NCBI RefSeq assembly: GCF_900129575.1
Contig: NZ_FQWE01000002.1
Coordinates: 428,777-492,776, forward strand
Reading direction: 5' to 3'
From: Flavobacterium segetis
GTDB lineage: Bacteria > Bacteroidota > Bacteroidia > Flavobacteriales > Flavobacteriaceae
DNA length: 64,000 bases
The first letter of the stretch is position 1. The number at the start of each line of letters is the position of its first letter. Positions 1 to 9,594 of the stretch are shown in pieces. Both the position numbers and the translations under genes were made by a program. The notes beneath the pieces were generated by a model. That model was not told the DNA's origin, did no database searches, and saw only the letters and a list, made by a program, of their open reading frames with translations.

Positions 1-1
1 G

Positions 2-181
2 TTTCGTTTTGGTATAAGTGATGAATTTAAAAAAGGAAAACAAGTAAATTACGTACTTGGCGATTGGGACGATAATGAAAAAGCAGCGCTTCCAGAACGT
101 TTAGAAACAGCATCAGAAATTATAAAATCCTTTGGAACAGCAGGTTTAGAAAATACCATGACTTCGTTTAATGGGAAATAG
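2..181 (+). CDS. pth: Peptidyl-tRNA hydrolase, C-terminal fragment (cut by window edge)
   Basis: The gene runs in from before the window. The open frame starting at base 2 gives 59 residues ending in a TAG at 179-181. The visible part contains FRFGI, then VNYVLGDW and a helical tail (LPERLETASEIIKSF). This matches the C-terminal end of bacterial Pth, in which a conserved GxxxxxxVxxYVLG stretch is followed by a helix covering the substrate cleft. Pth cleaves peptidyl-tRNAs released by ribosome drop-off. The catalytic His, Asn and Asp lie in the missing N-terminal part, so the call rests on the tail only. In flavobacteria pth is often found close to ribF, which is two genes downstream here. Confidence 0.72.
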   Translation, partial: FRFGISDEFKKGKQVNYVLGDWDDNEKAALPERLETASEIIKSFGTAGLENTMTSFNGK

Positions 182-306
182 ACAATTAAGCACTTTCATC
201 ACTGAAACAGCCTATTATCTTAAATCTTTTGTTTAATTCTAAAAATTCAACTTACGCTAAATTCACTACATTTGAGAAATTTCTTGACTTTAAAAATGAC
301 GCTTTT

Positions 307-2346
307 ATGAAAATCGCTACTTTAATTTTTTTTTTCACAGTTCTTCTTACCTATAGTCAGCAAAGCATGTCCTTAAAAAGCAGTGAAATAAACCCGAAAA
401 ATGGTTATTCTAGATGCTCTACTAAAGAGTATGAGGACTATTTACTTAAAAAAAATCCAAAAAGATTAAGCGCTGTTCAATTTGAAAATTGGATTGCACC
501 AATTATAGCGACTGAAAAACAAAAGAATAAAAACAACAAAACGAAGCAAACTCAAGTTGTATATAACATTCCTGTGGTGATTCATGTTATCCATAATGGC
601 GCTCCAATTAACACAATAGCATCGCATACATCAGAAAACATTTCTTACGCACAAGCGTTATCTCAAGTTACAGTAATGAATCAAGATTTTAGGAGAATGG
701 CTGGTACTCCCGGAAATGGTTCAACAGGTTATAATTTAGGAGTAGATTGCGAGATAAACTTTGTATTAGCAAAACAAGATCCAAATGGATTACTAACCAA
801 TGGTGTTGATCGCGTAAACATGGGGCAAACCGCTTGGTCAATTGAGAATGTAGATGACATAGTAAAACCTCAAACACAATGGGATCCTACAAAATATTTG
901 AATATGTGGGTTGTAAATTTAGTTGATAAAACTATCCTTGGTTATGCTCAATTTCCATCAGGTTCAACTTTACCTGGCATAGGATCTAACGGAGGACAGG
1001 CAAAAACTGATGGTGTAGTCGCTAGTTACGATGCCTTTGGGACTACTACGGTTAATGACGGATCGTTTACCCTAAATTCGAATTATAATTTAGGGCGTAC
1101 CATGACCCATGAGGTAGGACATTGGCTGGGATTAAGGCATATATGGGGCGACGACGATGAATGCACGCCTGCTAACAGCACAACTGGTGATTATGTTGCG
1201 GACACACCTGATTCAAACATAGCGAATTATGATTGTGTAACTATTTCGCATTGTACTGGAAATGATATGATCGAAAATTATATGGACTATACTAATGATG
1301 CTTGTATGAATACGTTTACCGCGGGACAAAAAGCACGTATGATTGCCGTAATGACAAATTCCGAAAGAAGAAAAGAATTATCTAGCTCTAATGGCAGCAC
1401 ACCCGGAGTCGTATATGCTCTCGACGCAAAAATTACAAACGTTGCGATTTCTGTTGATGGTTGTAATAAAACATTTCTCCCATTCATAACGATTGAAAAC
1501 AGAGGAACAACAACTTTAACTACTGTTTCAATAAATTACAAGCTTGACAACGAGTCTGCAAAAACCTATTTATGGACAGGTAATTTATCCCAATACGCAA
1601 CAACAGATATACATTTATCCTCGATAGTGTCAACGGACGGACCACATAATTTCACTGCATCAATTAACACTATAAATAGTCTAAACGACTTGAATACAAC
1701 TAATAATACTTTCTCTAAGGAATTTATACAGGCTTTAAAATATGACGTGGCAACTACAACAGTGAGTTTGGCACTACAATGTGATAGGGACGGCTCAGAA
1801 ACTACCTATGAACTAAAAGACAGCAGAGGAAATATAATTTACAATGGAGGCCCGTTCACTGACATTACATCATCAACATCCCTAAATCCTGTAATTAATG
1901 ATACTTTCAAATTAATAGATGGTGAATGCTACACCTTTACCATCTATGATTCATACGGCGACGGAATAGCAACTAATGGCGGAAAAGGGAGTTATACATT
2001 AAAAGATGAAAATAACATAATTATAACATCTGGAGGCGTATTCACAGATACTGAATCTAGATCATTAGTGATTACTACAATAGCCTTACAAAACTTTGAA
2101 GACACGAAGGGAATAAATGCTTATCCCAATCCAGCTACAGAAGTTTTGAATCTAAAAGTTTCGAAAAGTTTCGGATTACCAAATAGCGTTACGATCATCG
2201 ATATATTAGGAAAAATAGTCTCTACAAAAATTATTTCAACTCCAGCAGACTTGTCTATAAACACTTCTTTCTTAACAAATGGAATTTACTTCATCACAAT
2301 TCAGAAAGAAAACGAAAAGAAAACACTTCGATTTATTAAAAAATAA
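307..2346 (+). CDS. Secreted pappalysin-type (M43) zinc metalloprotease with T9SS sorting tail
   Basis: This is a 679-residue secreted protease. The ATG at 307 gives a clean signal peptide (MKIATLIFFFTVLLTYSQQ). An upstream TTG at 229 would put 26 polar residues in front of it and is unlikely. The zinc site HEVGHWLGLRH fits HExxHxxGxxH (His268, Glu269, His272, His278), and the Met-turn follows at YMDY (Met326). Both are typical of metzincins of family M43. After the catalytic domain come a CARDB/Ig-like region (about 390-480), a beta-rich region with the DSYGDGI motif common in flavobacterial exoproteins, and a C-terminal type A sorting domain (AYPNPATEVLNLKV ... KTLRFIKK). The protein is therefore probably exported by Sec, then secreted or surface-attached by T9SS. 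The substrate is unknown. A strong terminator follows the gene. Confidence 0.9.
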   Translation: MKIATLIFFFTVLLTYSQQSMSLKSSEINPKNGYSRCSTKEYEDYLLKKNPKRLSAVQFENWIAPIIATEKQKNKNNKTKQTQVVYNIPVVIHVIHNGAPINTIASHTSENISYAQALSQVTVMNQDFRRMAGTPGNGSTGYNLGVDCEINFVLAKQDPNGLLTNGVDRVNMGQTAWSIENVDDIVKPQTQWDPTKYLNMWVVNLVDKTILGYAQFPSGSTLPGIGSNGGQAKTDGVVASYDAFGTTTVNDGSFTLNSNYNLGRTMTHEVGHWLGLRHIWGDDDECTPANSTTGDYVADTPDSNIANYDCVTISHCTGNDMIENYMDYTNDACMNTFTAGQKARMIAVMTNSERRKELSSSNGSTPGVVYALDAKITNVAISVDGCNKTFLPFITIENRGTTTLTTVSINYKLDNESAKTYLWTGNLSQYATTDIHLSSIVSTDGPHNFTASINTINSLNDLNTTNNTFSKEFIQALKYDVATTTVSLALQCDRDGSETTYELKDSRGNIIYNGGPFTDITSSTSLNPVINDTFKLIDGECYTFTIYDSYGDGIATNGGKGSYTLKDENNIIITSGGVFTDTESRSLVITTIALQNFEDTKGINAYPNPATEVLNLKVSKSFGLPNSVTIIDILGKIVSTKIISTPADLSINTSFLTNGIYFITIQKENEKKTLRFIKK

Positions 2347-2353
2347 AATTATA

Positions 2354-2400
2354 ACATAAGTAAAAAAGGATTGATATTTTCAATCCTTTTTTACTTATGT
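2354..2400 (+). terminator. Perfect 21-bp stem terminator after the M43 protease gene
   Basis: An exact inverted repeat (arms 2354-2374 and 2380-2400, loop TATTT) begins eight bases after the protease stop. The core GGATTGA/TCAATCC is flanked by A6 and T6 runs, so it can work as an intrinsic terminator in either direction. It also excludes any ribF start inside it. Confidence 0.88.
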
Positions 2401-2413
2401 CAAATGGTTATCT

Positions 2414-2421
2414 TAAATTTG
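2414..2421 (+). promoter_or_regulatory. Possible ribF -7 promoter element (TAAATTTG)
   Basis: The sequence matches the Bacteroidota -7 consensus TAnnTTTG exactly and lies between the upstream terminator and the proposed ribF TTG start. No convincing TTG element was seen 17-23 bases upstream, so support is only partial. Confidence 0.35.
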
Positions 2422-2442
2422 CGTCACCATAAAACAATTGCT

Positions 2443-3369
2443 TTGAAGATTTTTCATTCTATTACCGATTTTCGTTCGACAAAAAAAACAATTATCACAT
2501 TAGGCACATTTGATGGAGTTCACATTGGACATAAAAAAATACTTGATAAAGTACTACAAAATGCTAGTGGTGGAGAATATGAAAGTTTAGTTCTTACTTT
2601 TTTCCCGCATCCTCGAATGGTGCTGCAAGGCGACTCTGATATTAAATTACTGAATACAATAGATGAAAAAATCGAATTACTTGAAAAAATTGGTCTTGAC
2701 AATTTAGTAATACACCCTTTCGATCAAGTATTTTCAAGATTAACCGCCGAAGAATTTGTTGATAATATCCTTGTAAAACGCCTTCATGTTCACAAAATTA
2801 TAATTGGTTACGATCACCGCTTTGGTCGAAACCGCACTGCGAATATTGATGATCTTATCGCTTTTGGAAAACAATATAATTTTGAGGTCGAACAAATATC
2901 AGTTCAGGAAATAAATGAAATTTCTGTTAGCTCTACAAAAATTAGAAACGCGCTACTTGAAGGAAATATGACATTGGCAAATGACTATTTAGGATATAGT
3001 TACTTTTTAACTGGAACTGTAGTTCAGGGAAAACAATTAGGTAGAACAATTGGTTTTCCTACTGCTAATTTACAAATTAAAGAAAATTATAAATTAATTC
3101 CGCTTAACGGAGTTTATATAGTATCCAGTATTTTTGGCAAAAAAAAGTTTTTCGGAATGATGAATATTGGATTTAATCCAACAGTTTCTGGACAAGAAAA
3201 ATCGATTGAGATTAATTATTTTGATTTTGACGCTGATTTATACAACCAAAAAATAAGTGTAAACATTTTACATAGACTTCGCTGCGAACAAAAATTTGAA
3301 TCAGTTGATTTACTAAAAGAGCAACTTCAAAAAGATAAAATTGAAACATTGCGCTACTTAAAGCTCTAA
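2443..3369 (+). CDS. ribF: Bifunctional riboflavin kinase / FMN adenylyltransferase
   Basis: RibF phosphorylates riboflavin to FMN and adenylates FMN to FAD. The N-terminal nucleotidyltransferase domain shows TLGTFDGVHIGHKK (HxGH-type motif) and, later, SVSSTKIRNAL (the ISSTxxR motif). The C-terminal flavokinase domain shows LGRTIGFPTANL (the PTAN motif). I chose the TTG at 2443 because it gives the family-like start (L/M)KIFHSITDF and a 308-residue protein of normal length. It also lies just downstream of a TAnnTTTG element at 2414-2421. An ATG at 2404 would add 13 residues but lies upstream of that element. A TTG at 2371 is inside the preceding terminator and is excluded. The gene appears to be transcribed alone. 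Confidence 0.9.
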   Translation: MKIFHSITDFRSTKKTIITLGTFDGVHIGHKKILDKVLQNASGGEYESLVLTFFPHPRMVLQGDSDIKLLNTIDEKIELLEKIGLDNLVIHPFDQVFSRLTAEEFVDNILVKRLHVHKIIIGYDHRFGRNRTANIDDLIAFGKQYNFEVEQISVQEINEISVSSTKIRNALLEGNMTLANDYLGYSYFLTGTVVQGKQLGRTIGFPTANLQIKENYKLIPLNGVYIVSSIFGKKKFFGMMNIGFNPTVSGQEKSIEINYFDFDADLYNQKISVNILHRLRCEQKFESVDLLKEQLQKDKIETLRYLKL

Positions 3370-3466
3370 ACACCTCTTTTTTATTAGATATTTTCAATTT
3401 TTTTTGTACATTCACTTTAAGTACGTTGCGAATCAAAAATTATTTTGACTCTTAAAAAAAATTAAC

Positions 3467-3922
3467 ATGAAAATACCCAAAGAATTAATAAATGGATTCA
3501 TCATCTTTCTTGGAATAGGAGCTTTTTTCTTAGTGATTAATGGACTAGGTTTAGCAGGTAATTATCTTTTGCGATTTTTTAATATAACTTTTATATTTTA
3601 TGGAACACTGAGAACATTACGTTACAATTTACGTGAAGGTAATAACTCATTACCATCAAATGCAGCTTCTGCGATATTAACTTCGTTTTCAGGCGTAATT
3701 TTGAGTGTTATCGGTTTAATAATTTACATCAGCATTCAGGGTGGCGACGCATATATAGAATCGCTATCAAGAAACTTCCTTTTTGGTGGAACTCCATCAG
3801 TAATAAGGTATGCATTTTCATTATTATTGGAAGGCTTTGTGTCAGCTGGACTTGTTTCGTTTTTATTGATATTATATTGGGAAACAAAATATAAATCAGA
3901 CAAACATGGTGCTAAAAAATAA
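3467..3922 (+). CDS. Small multi-pass membrane protein of unknown function
   Basis: A 151-residue protein with ATG start. Four hydrophobic segments are visible (roughly residues 8-28, 32-48, 66-90 and 112-135), connected by short loops, with a basic C-terminus (KYKSDKHGAKK). No catalytic motif or family signature was recognised. It stands about 100 bases after ribF and is followed by a 400-base non-coding stretch, so it is probably a single-gene unit. The strong hydrophobic pattern, start context and lack of frame disruption support a real gene. The function is open. Confidence 0.7.
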   Translation: MKIPKELINGFIIFLGIGAFFLVINGLGLAGNYLLRFFNITFIFYGTLRTLRYNLREGNNSLPSNAASAILTSFSGVILSVIGLIIYISIQGGDAYIESLSRNFLFGGTPSVIRYAFSLLLEGFVSAGLVSFLLILYWETKYKSDKHGAKK

Positions 3923-4324
3923 AAATCTATCATTATAGACAGCAAGTGTAGCTCGTGAGTTTTAATAATAATTTCAAAATTAAAATAATAACAATCCCAC
4001 ATTTATTGTCTTTTTTGTTTTGGTTTAATCTCTATATCGCGCAAAAGTTTAACAGCTAGCGAAATATGCCACACTATTTCTTCTTTCACAAAATAGTGTG
4101 GCTATAAAAAATTAATTAAAATTTTTACTTAGTTAATGGTTTTTGTTTTAATCAACAATTCATCATTTCTATGATAAATGACATTCACAGCATCACTCCA
4201 AAGCTTAAATTTAATTAGTCGAAAATTAAGTTGAAAAAATAAATAATAAAATTCCAATTTGCTTACCGTCTTACTACTATTTTGGAACTAATTAATTACT
4301 TTTACGGCTCATAAATTTACATAA
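3923..4324. other. Intergenic region between the membrane protein and bioB
   Basis: About 400 A+T-rich bases with no supported gene. The only clear structure is a perfect 12-bp stem-loop (listed separately). No BirA-like operator or exact TAnnTTTG element with a good partner was recognised upstream of bioB. Confidence 0.6.
4068..4102. terminator. Stem-loop with perfect 12-bp arms
   Basis: The arms GCCACACTATTT (4068-4079) and AAATAGTGTGGC (4091-4102) enclose an 11-base loop. No uninterrupted T-run follows on the plus strand, so this may be a weak terminator for the membrane-protein gene or an RNA structure element. Confidence 0.45.
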
Positions 4325-5416
4325 ATGAGTATTACAAAACATAACTGGACAAAGGAAGAGATCATCGAAATATATAATAAACCTATGATGGATTTGCTAT
4401 ACGAAGCAGCTTCAATACATAGAGAACATCATGATCCGAATGTGGTGCAAGTTTCTACTTTACTTTCGATAAAAACAGGTGGTTGTCCGGAAGATTGTGG
4501 ATATTGTCCGCAGGCTGCAAGATATCACACTGAAATAGAAGGGAATGATTTAATGTCAGTAAGTCAAGTAAAAGCGCAAGCATTACGAGCGAAATCAACT
4601 GGTTCATCACGTGTGTGTATGGGTGCAGCTTGGAGAAATGTAAAAGACGGACCCGAATTTGACCAAGTTTTAGAAATGGTACGCACCATCAACAAACTGG
4701 ATATGGAAGTGTGCTGTACTCTTGGCATGATTACTGAAAATCAAGCGCATCGTCTAGCTGAAGCAGGCTTATACGCTTACAATCACAATCTAGATACCTC
4801 TGAAGAATATTATAAGGAAGTTATTTCTACACGTGGATTTGAAGATCGTTTACAAACTATCGAGAATGTTCGTAAAACGAATGTAACTGTTTGTAGTGGT
4901 GGCATTATAGGAATGGGCGAAAGTATTGAAGATCGAGCAGGAATGTTAGTTGCTTTGTCTACTTTGAACCCACAACCAGAATCTGTTCCTATAAATGCTC
5001 TTGTGGCTGTTGAAGGAACACCGCTTGAGGAAGAAAAACCAGTTGAAATTTGGGAAATGATCAGAATGGTTGCGACTACAAGAATCATTATGCCTGAAAC
5101 GCAAGTTAGATTATCTGCTGGAAGAATGAATATGAGCCGTGAAGGTCAGGCGATGTGCTTTTTTGCAGGTGCCAATTCTATTTTTGCTGGAGATAAGTTA
5201 CTAACTACACCAAACCCAGATGTAAACGAAGACATGAAAATGTTTGAAATGTTAGGTTTAAATCCTCAGAAACCTTTTACAAAAGTTTCACAGCCTGCAA
5301 CCGTAGAAGCAGCTGATTCTCAATTTTCTCCACTAGGTGAAAAACCCAAATGGACTAGACCAGAACATAAAATTGAAAGAAATTTAGAAGCTTCTACAAA
5401 AAACAAATCATTGTAA
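4325..5416 (+). CDS. bioB: Biotin synthase (radical SAM)
   Basis: BioB inserts sulfur into dethiobiotin, the last step of biotin synthesis. The 363-residue protein carries the radical-SAM cluster motif CPEDCGYC (Cys54, Cys58, Cys61), followed by PQAARYHT, and the later conserved blocks AAWRNVKDG, EVCCTLGM, YNHNLDTS, CSGGIIGMGE and RLSAGR. All are diagnostic for BioB. The gene is on the plus strand, separated by 9 kb from the remaining biotin genes, which are on the minus strand. A strong terminator follows it, so it is transcribed separately. Length and motifs are normal. Confidence 0.98.
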   Translation: MSITKHNWTKEEIIEIYNKPMMDLLYEAASIHREHHDPNVVQVSTLLSIKTGGCPEDCGYCPQAARYHTEIEGNDLMSVSQVKAQALRAKSTGSSRVCMGAAWRNVKDGPEFDQVLEMVRTINKLDMEVCCTLGMITENQAHRLAEAGLYAYNHNLDTSEEYYKEVISTRGFEDRLQTIENVRKTNVTVCSGGIIGMGESIEDRAGMLVALSTLNPQPESVPINALVAVEGTPLEEEKPVEIWEMIRMVATTRIIMPETQVRLSAGRMNMSREGQAMCFFAGANSIFAGDKLLTTPNPDVNEDMKMFEMLGLNPQKPFTKVSQPATVEAADSQFSPLGEKPKWTRPEHKIERNLEASTKNKSL

Positions 5417-5461
5417 TTTCATTTTTTAGTCTCTAATTTAGCTTTAAATCTAATTTATATC

Positions 5462-5493
5462 GCTCCTAGTATAATCGCTAGGAGCTTTTTTTT
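5462..5493 (+). terminator. Rho-independent terminator of bioB
   Basis: The stem GCTCCTAG (5462-5469)/CTAGGAGC (5478-5485) with an 8-base loop is followed directly by eight T on the plus strand. Confidence 0.88.
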
Positions 5494-5530
5494 AGACTCT
5501 AACTTATAAATTTTAAATGACTATCCTATT

Positions 5531-8500
5531 TTACTGCACTACAACTTTCTTTACAATACTTTCTCCGTTTACTAGAACAATTGTAATTATTAAAACTTCA
5601 TTACTTCTAAATGATCTAGCTACTCGAAATTCAGTATTTCCAATTTTAGTTTTATTGTAAAGCTTTTTACCGGATATACTAAAGATTTGAACTTTCTCAA
5701 TACTTAAATTAGTTGAATTTATCTTTACTTGGTTGTCATTAGCAACTACAAAAATACTATTATCAATAGTATTAAAATCAGTCATATTTAAGTTTTTAGC
5801 AGAATAACGCAATACAAAACGGTCATTAAAAATTCCAATTTTTGTATTAAAAGTGTAATTTGAATTCTTTAGATTTATAGTAATTTTTTCTAATTTATCC
5901 TCAAGAAATACAGACTGATTTGAAAGTATACCATCAACTTGATCAATAGCGATGGTGAAAATTCCCGCGATAGCACTAGAATACCCCAATGGAATTGTGT
6001 CATTATTATCAAAAGGAAATGCTCTCCCTTGAATTATTAAACGCCTTTCTTGAAGAATACTGTAAAAATCTATAAATTTATTTCCGTTGAAACTATCGCC
6101 ATCAAAAGCTGAGTCATAATCATCTGTGGCATTTTTAGTATACCCTATCAATATTTGTTTAAAAGCTCCTTCTTCATTGGATAAATTCAACCAAATCCTA
6201 TGCTTTTCAACGGCTCTGCTTTTTAAATTTAGTTTTGATGAAGTTCTAAAAAAAGACGAATTTTGACTAATAATTCGCATACTGTTATTAAATATAATGG
6301 ACCCAGTGTTACTCTTACTAGATGTAAAAAATGCTTGACCAGATGCAATATTTCCATTTGGTTTGTTTATATTCACTCCTGAACTTATGGCTGCACTTGT
6401 ACCAACACCTCCTAAAAGGTTATACACTGCATAATCATCAGAGGTATAAACATTGTTTGTAATTGGCGTATTATGTGTCCAAAAATAAATTGTGCCGTGT
6501 AAGACTCCAGCATTTGCTTGTAAGAACACATCTGCATTAATCGCTGACGGATAAGGATTACCAACAAGATTCGATGTTCCATTTCCCGCCTTTGGAACTA
6601 TTATCTCTCCGTTATATGGGATACCTTCAAAACTTACCTCGTATATTGAAGAAGTTGTATTTGAAAAATTTTGAGGCCCTCGAATAATATATCCCTTTCC
6701 TATTTGCATTTTGTTAGTGGGGGTTTCTCCCGTCCAAAAATTATTCACAGCATTAAAAGAATAGAATTTATCAAAAGGAGTATCGGGAGATAGGTCAATC
6801 AATCGTTGATTTAAAACTGGCGAAGACCAATAACTGTAATCTGTTTGAATTATTGGTGTTGTTTTTCTTTTTGCAATTACAACTCCTGTATTAATAACGG
6901 AATCATCTTGTTGATAAAGGGAAGCGTTATTTTGAAGAACAATTGCGCCGTTTCCTGCATATTCCATATCTAAATCTAAGGTAAAGCCATCTTTTACAGT
7001 TACTTTTTTTCCTGTCGCTATAGTACAAGAACATGATTTAGTATTAGTCTCTATTGTGTAATCCTCATTGAAAATAAGTGATTTTCCTAAATCTGGAAAT
7101 CCATTACTCCACTGAACTCCATTCCATAAAGAGCTACTTGTACAAATTTTCAATCTTGCAATACGATGCTTTGTAACCCCTAAAACTGAATTAAAAGTTC
7201 CGCCTATAATTAATTTAGCATCGGGAGTAAAACACATGGTAAATAATGTACCATTTAAGCCCGCTGAAAAGGTTATATCTCTATTCCCATCAGGCATTAG
7301 TCGCAAAAAACGTTGTGCTATGGCTCCTTTATAGGTTCCAGAGAATGTCCCTCCAATTAGTAAGCGGTTGTCTGGTTGCACTAAAATTGTTCGAACCTCA
7401 CCATTACTAAAGCCAGTACCAGCATTAAAACTAGTATCAATATTTCCTACGGAATCAATTCTGATAATTCTTTTATTGGCACTACCCTTAAAATTTAAAA
7501 AATTCCCACCCACAATGATACTATTATCGGACTGAAGTGCCAAGGCGTACACATTTTTATCAAAACCTATTCCTGTTGAAAAAGTAACATCTAAACTACC
7601 ATCAGGATTTAAGCGAACTATTTTATTATAAAGCGTTCCATTAAAGTTTGAGAAACGACCTCCTATTAGAATTTTGCCATCATTTTGAACTAAAACAGTT
7701 TCAACAGTTCCATCGAAACCACTGCCGGTATTGAAACTGGAATCAATCAAACCTGTAGCAAGCAATCGCACAATTCTATTGACTACAGTACCATTAAAAG
7801 TGATAAAACTACCGCCAGCAATTAGCTTTCCATCGGATTGAAGTGCGAGAGTATTCACAGTACCGCTCAATCCAATGCTGTTTATAAAACTGGAATCCAA
7901 AGCACCATTAGGCATAATCCGGCAAATGCGATTAGCAGCTACACCGTTATACGTAGAAAAACTGCCACCAATAATAATTCTGCCATCTGCTTGCACAACC
8001 GCAGTCCGTATGGTGGCACTAGCTCCAGAACCTGCTACATTAAATGTAGTGTCAGATGAGCCATCGTTTAAAAGTCGCGCGATCCTCGTAGCATTAGATC
8101 CATTGAACTTAGCAAAATTTCCAAAAGCCATTATCTTATTATTTGGCACAACTATCACTTTTAAAACGGAATTGTCAAAGCCAACACCTGATGTGAGATA
8201 TCCAACATCTAATGTGCCTTCCTGATCAATTCTAGCGAGCTTCCCTTTGGTTTGAGAATCAAAAGCTACAAAAGAACCACCAATATACCATAGATTATCA
8301 TCGGACAATGATGCTGTGATGACCGTTGACGATGGCCCTGCGCCAATATCAAACTCAGGAATGAAAAGTCCATTACTATTTAATAAAAATAAGCGGGTAA
8401 CCTTATCAACATTATAAGTCCCTGTAAAAGAACCTCCCACTAAAATTTCTCTATTTCCACTAATTTTGATAACCGAGACATAGCCGTTGCTTAATCCAAT

Positions 8501-9388
8501 GCCTGTTATAAAACTATTGTCAATATTTCCATTATCGTCGAGCCTAATTATACGATTTGCAACAGCTCCTTTATAATTTAAAAAATCTCCGCCAACGAGA
8601 ATTTTACCATCATCCTGAAGAGCAATCGTTCTAACATCGTCATCAAATCCAGTTCCAATACTAAATGTCGTATCTATGCCACCATTCGTATTTAACCGAG
8701 CAATACGGTTTTGAGAACTTCCATTATAATTCGTAAATGTTCCACCAATGATTACTTTTCCATCAGCTTGCGTTTGAACGTTGTTTATAAAACCACTAGA
8801 TATTACAGCAGTAATAAACGAAGAGTCTAAACTCCCGTTTGGTAAAATTCTAGCAATTCTATTTACAGGCATTCCATTATACATTGTAAAACTACCGGCA
8901 ATGATCGTTTTTCCATCGCTTTGAACTACTATCGAATAGATAACTCCATTCGTAGCAGCAACTGTTGTATTAAAAGTCGTATCTCGAGTGCCATCTTGAT
9001 TTAAACGAATCAATCGTCCCACTGGAGTTGAATTATACGAGGTAATAGATCCTCCAAGAACTATCTTACCATCGGCTTGAATAAAAGAGGAATACACATT
9101 ACCTATAAAACCTAATCCTACTACAAAAGAAGTATCTAAAGAACCATCTGGCATTAACCTACATATTTTAGGAGCTGCAATACCGTTAAAAGTCATAAAA
9201 TCACCAGCTACAATTAGCTTTCCGTCTATTTGTAAGGAAGCGGTCCGAACATCGCCGTTAAAACCATCTCCTAAGGTTCCATCATCAAAAGTATTGAAGG
9301 TTTCATCAACAAATCCTTGTTGAGAATATGCAGGATTAATTGATAAAGAGCTAAATGCAATTATGAAATAAAGTATTTTTGTGTTCAA
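5531..9388 (-). CDS. Giant surface protein: 14 delta-60 repeats plus shared C-terminal module, probable T9SS substrate
   Basis: A 1285-residue exported protein. It starts with TTG at 9388 (no in-frame ATG before the upstream stop), followed by the signal peptide MNTKILYFIIAFSSLSINPA. Residues about 28-745 consist of 14 repeats of about 51 residues of the delta-60 (DUF5122, beta-propeller) type, each with a core like LQxDGKIxxGGxF, NRIxRL and DGSxDxSF. Residues about 750-1285 form a module also present in the neighbouring 1523-residue protein (WNG..W, LVGNPYPSAI, YWSSPV, GKGYIIRGP, FNDRFVLRY). The end (IFSISGKKLYNKTK ... ESIVKKVVVQ) resembles a T9SS type A sorting tail. The protein is probably a surface or secreted adhesin or structural protein; no ligand can be assigned. 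Confidence 0.85.
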   Translation of the reverse strand: MNTKILYFIIAFSSLSINPAYSQQGFVDETFNTFDDGTLGDGFNGDVRTASLQIDGKLIVAGDFMTFNGIAAPKICRLMPDGSLDTSFVVGLGFIGNVYSSFIQADGKIVLGGSITSYNSTPVGRLIRLNQDGTRDTTFNTTVAATNGVIYSIVVQSDGKTIIAGSFTMYNGMPVNRIARILPNGSLDSSFITAVISSGFINNVQTQADGKVIIGGTFTNYNGSSQNRIARLNTNGGIDTTFSIGTGFDDDVRTIALQDDGKILVGGDFLNYKGAVANRIIRLDDNGNIDNSFITGIGLSNGYVSVIKISGNREILVGGSFTGTYNVDKVTRLFLLNSNGLFIPEFDIGAGPSSTVITASLSDDNLWYIGGSFVAFDSQTKGKLARIDQEGTLDVGYLTSGVGFDNSVLKVIVVPNNKIMAFGNFAKFNGSNATRIARLLNDGSSDTTFNVAGSGASATIRTAVVQADGRIIIGGSFSTYNGVAANRICRIMPNGALDSSFINSIGLSGTVNTLALQSDGKLIAGGSFITFNGTVVNRIVRLLATGLIDSSFNTGSGFDGTVETVLVQNDGKILIGGRFSNFNGTLYNKIVRLNPDGSLDVTFSTGIGFDKNVYALALQSDNSIIVGGNFLNFKGSANKRIIRIDSVGNIDTSFNAGTGFSNGEVRTILVQPDNRLLIGGTFSGTYKGAIAQRFLRLMPDGNRDITFSAGLNGTLFTMCFTPDAKLIIGGTFNSVLGVTKHRIARLKICTSSSLWNGVQWSNGFPDLGKSLIFNEDYTIETNTKSCSCTIATGKKVTVKDGFTLDLDMEYAGNGAIVLQNNASLYQQDDSVINTGVVIAKRKTTPIIQTDYSYWSSPVLNQRLIDLSPDTPFDKFYSFNAVNNFWTGETPTNKMQIGKGYIIRGPQNFSNTTSSIYEVSFEGIPYNGEIIVPKAGNGTSNLVGNPYPSAINADVFLQANAGVLHGTIYFWTHNTPITNNVYTSDDYAVYNLLGGVGTSAAISSGVNINKPNGNIASGQAFFTSSKSNTGSIIFNNSMRIISQNSSFFRTSSKLNLKSRAVEKHRIWLNLSNEEGAFKQILIGYTKNATDDYDSAFDGDSFNGNKFIDFYSILQERRLIIQGRAFPFDNNDTIPLGYSSAIAGIFTIAIDQVDGILSNQSVFLEDKLEKITINLKNSNYTFNTKIGIFNDRFVLRYSAKNLNMTDFNTIDNSIFVVANDNQVKINSTNLSIEKVQIFSISGKKLYNKTKIGNTEFRVARSFRSNEVLIITIVLVNGESIVKKVVVQ

Positions 9389-9530
9389 GTCTATATAGTG
9401 TAAGAATTAATACTAATAACTTAATTATCAGCGGGCTAATAATTTTTACTAAAAATAAAAACATATTACAATTTACACAATACCCACATTTAGTGATATT
9501 TACATAAAAAATTAAAATTTTATGAAGATA

Positions 9531-9568
9531 AAAAAATCCCATTCTGCTATTGAACAGAATGAGATTTT
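9531..9568 (-). terminator. Terminator of the 1523-residue surface protein gene
   Basis: The core stem CATTCTG (9540-9546)/CAGAATG (9555-9561) is extended by AAAATC/GATTTT across one mismatch. Read on the minus strand it ends in a T-run. It separates the two giant genes, so they are probably separate transcription units. Confidence 0.78.
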
Positions 9569-9594
9569 ATGTCTTTGAAATTTTCTTTTTAATC

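Noticed and set aside
229..306. Upstream TTG start for the M43 protease
   Set aside because: It would put 26 polar residues in front of a clear signal peptide that begins at ATG 307.
2371..2442. Upstream starts for ribF (TTG 2371, ATG 2404)
   Set aside because: 2371 is inside a perfect terminator stem. 2404 is upstream of the TAnnTTTG element and of the conserved KIFHS start. 2404 cannot be fully excluded.
9351..9542. 63-codon frame upstream of the delta-60 gene
   Set aside because: It overlaps the start and signal peptide of that gene in another frame and shows no domain or credible start.
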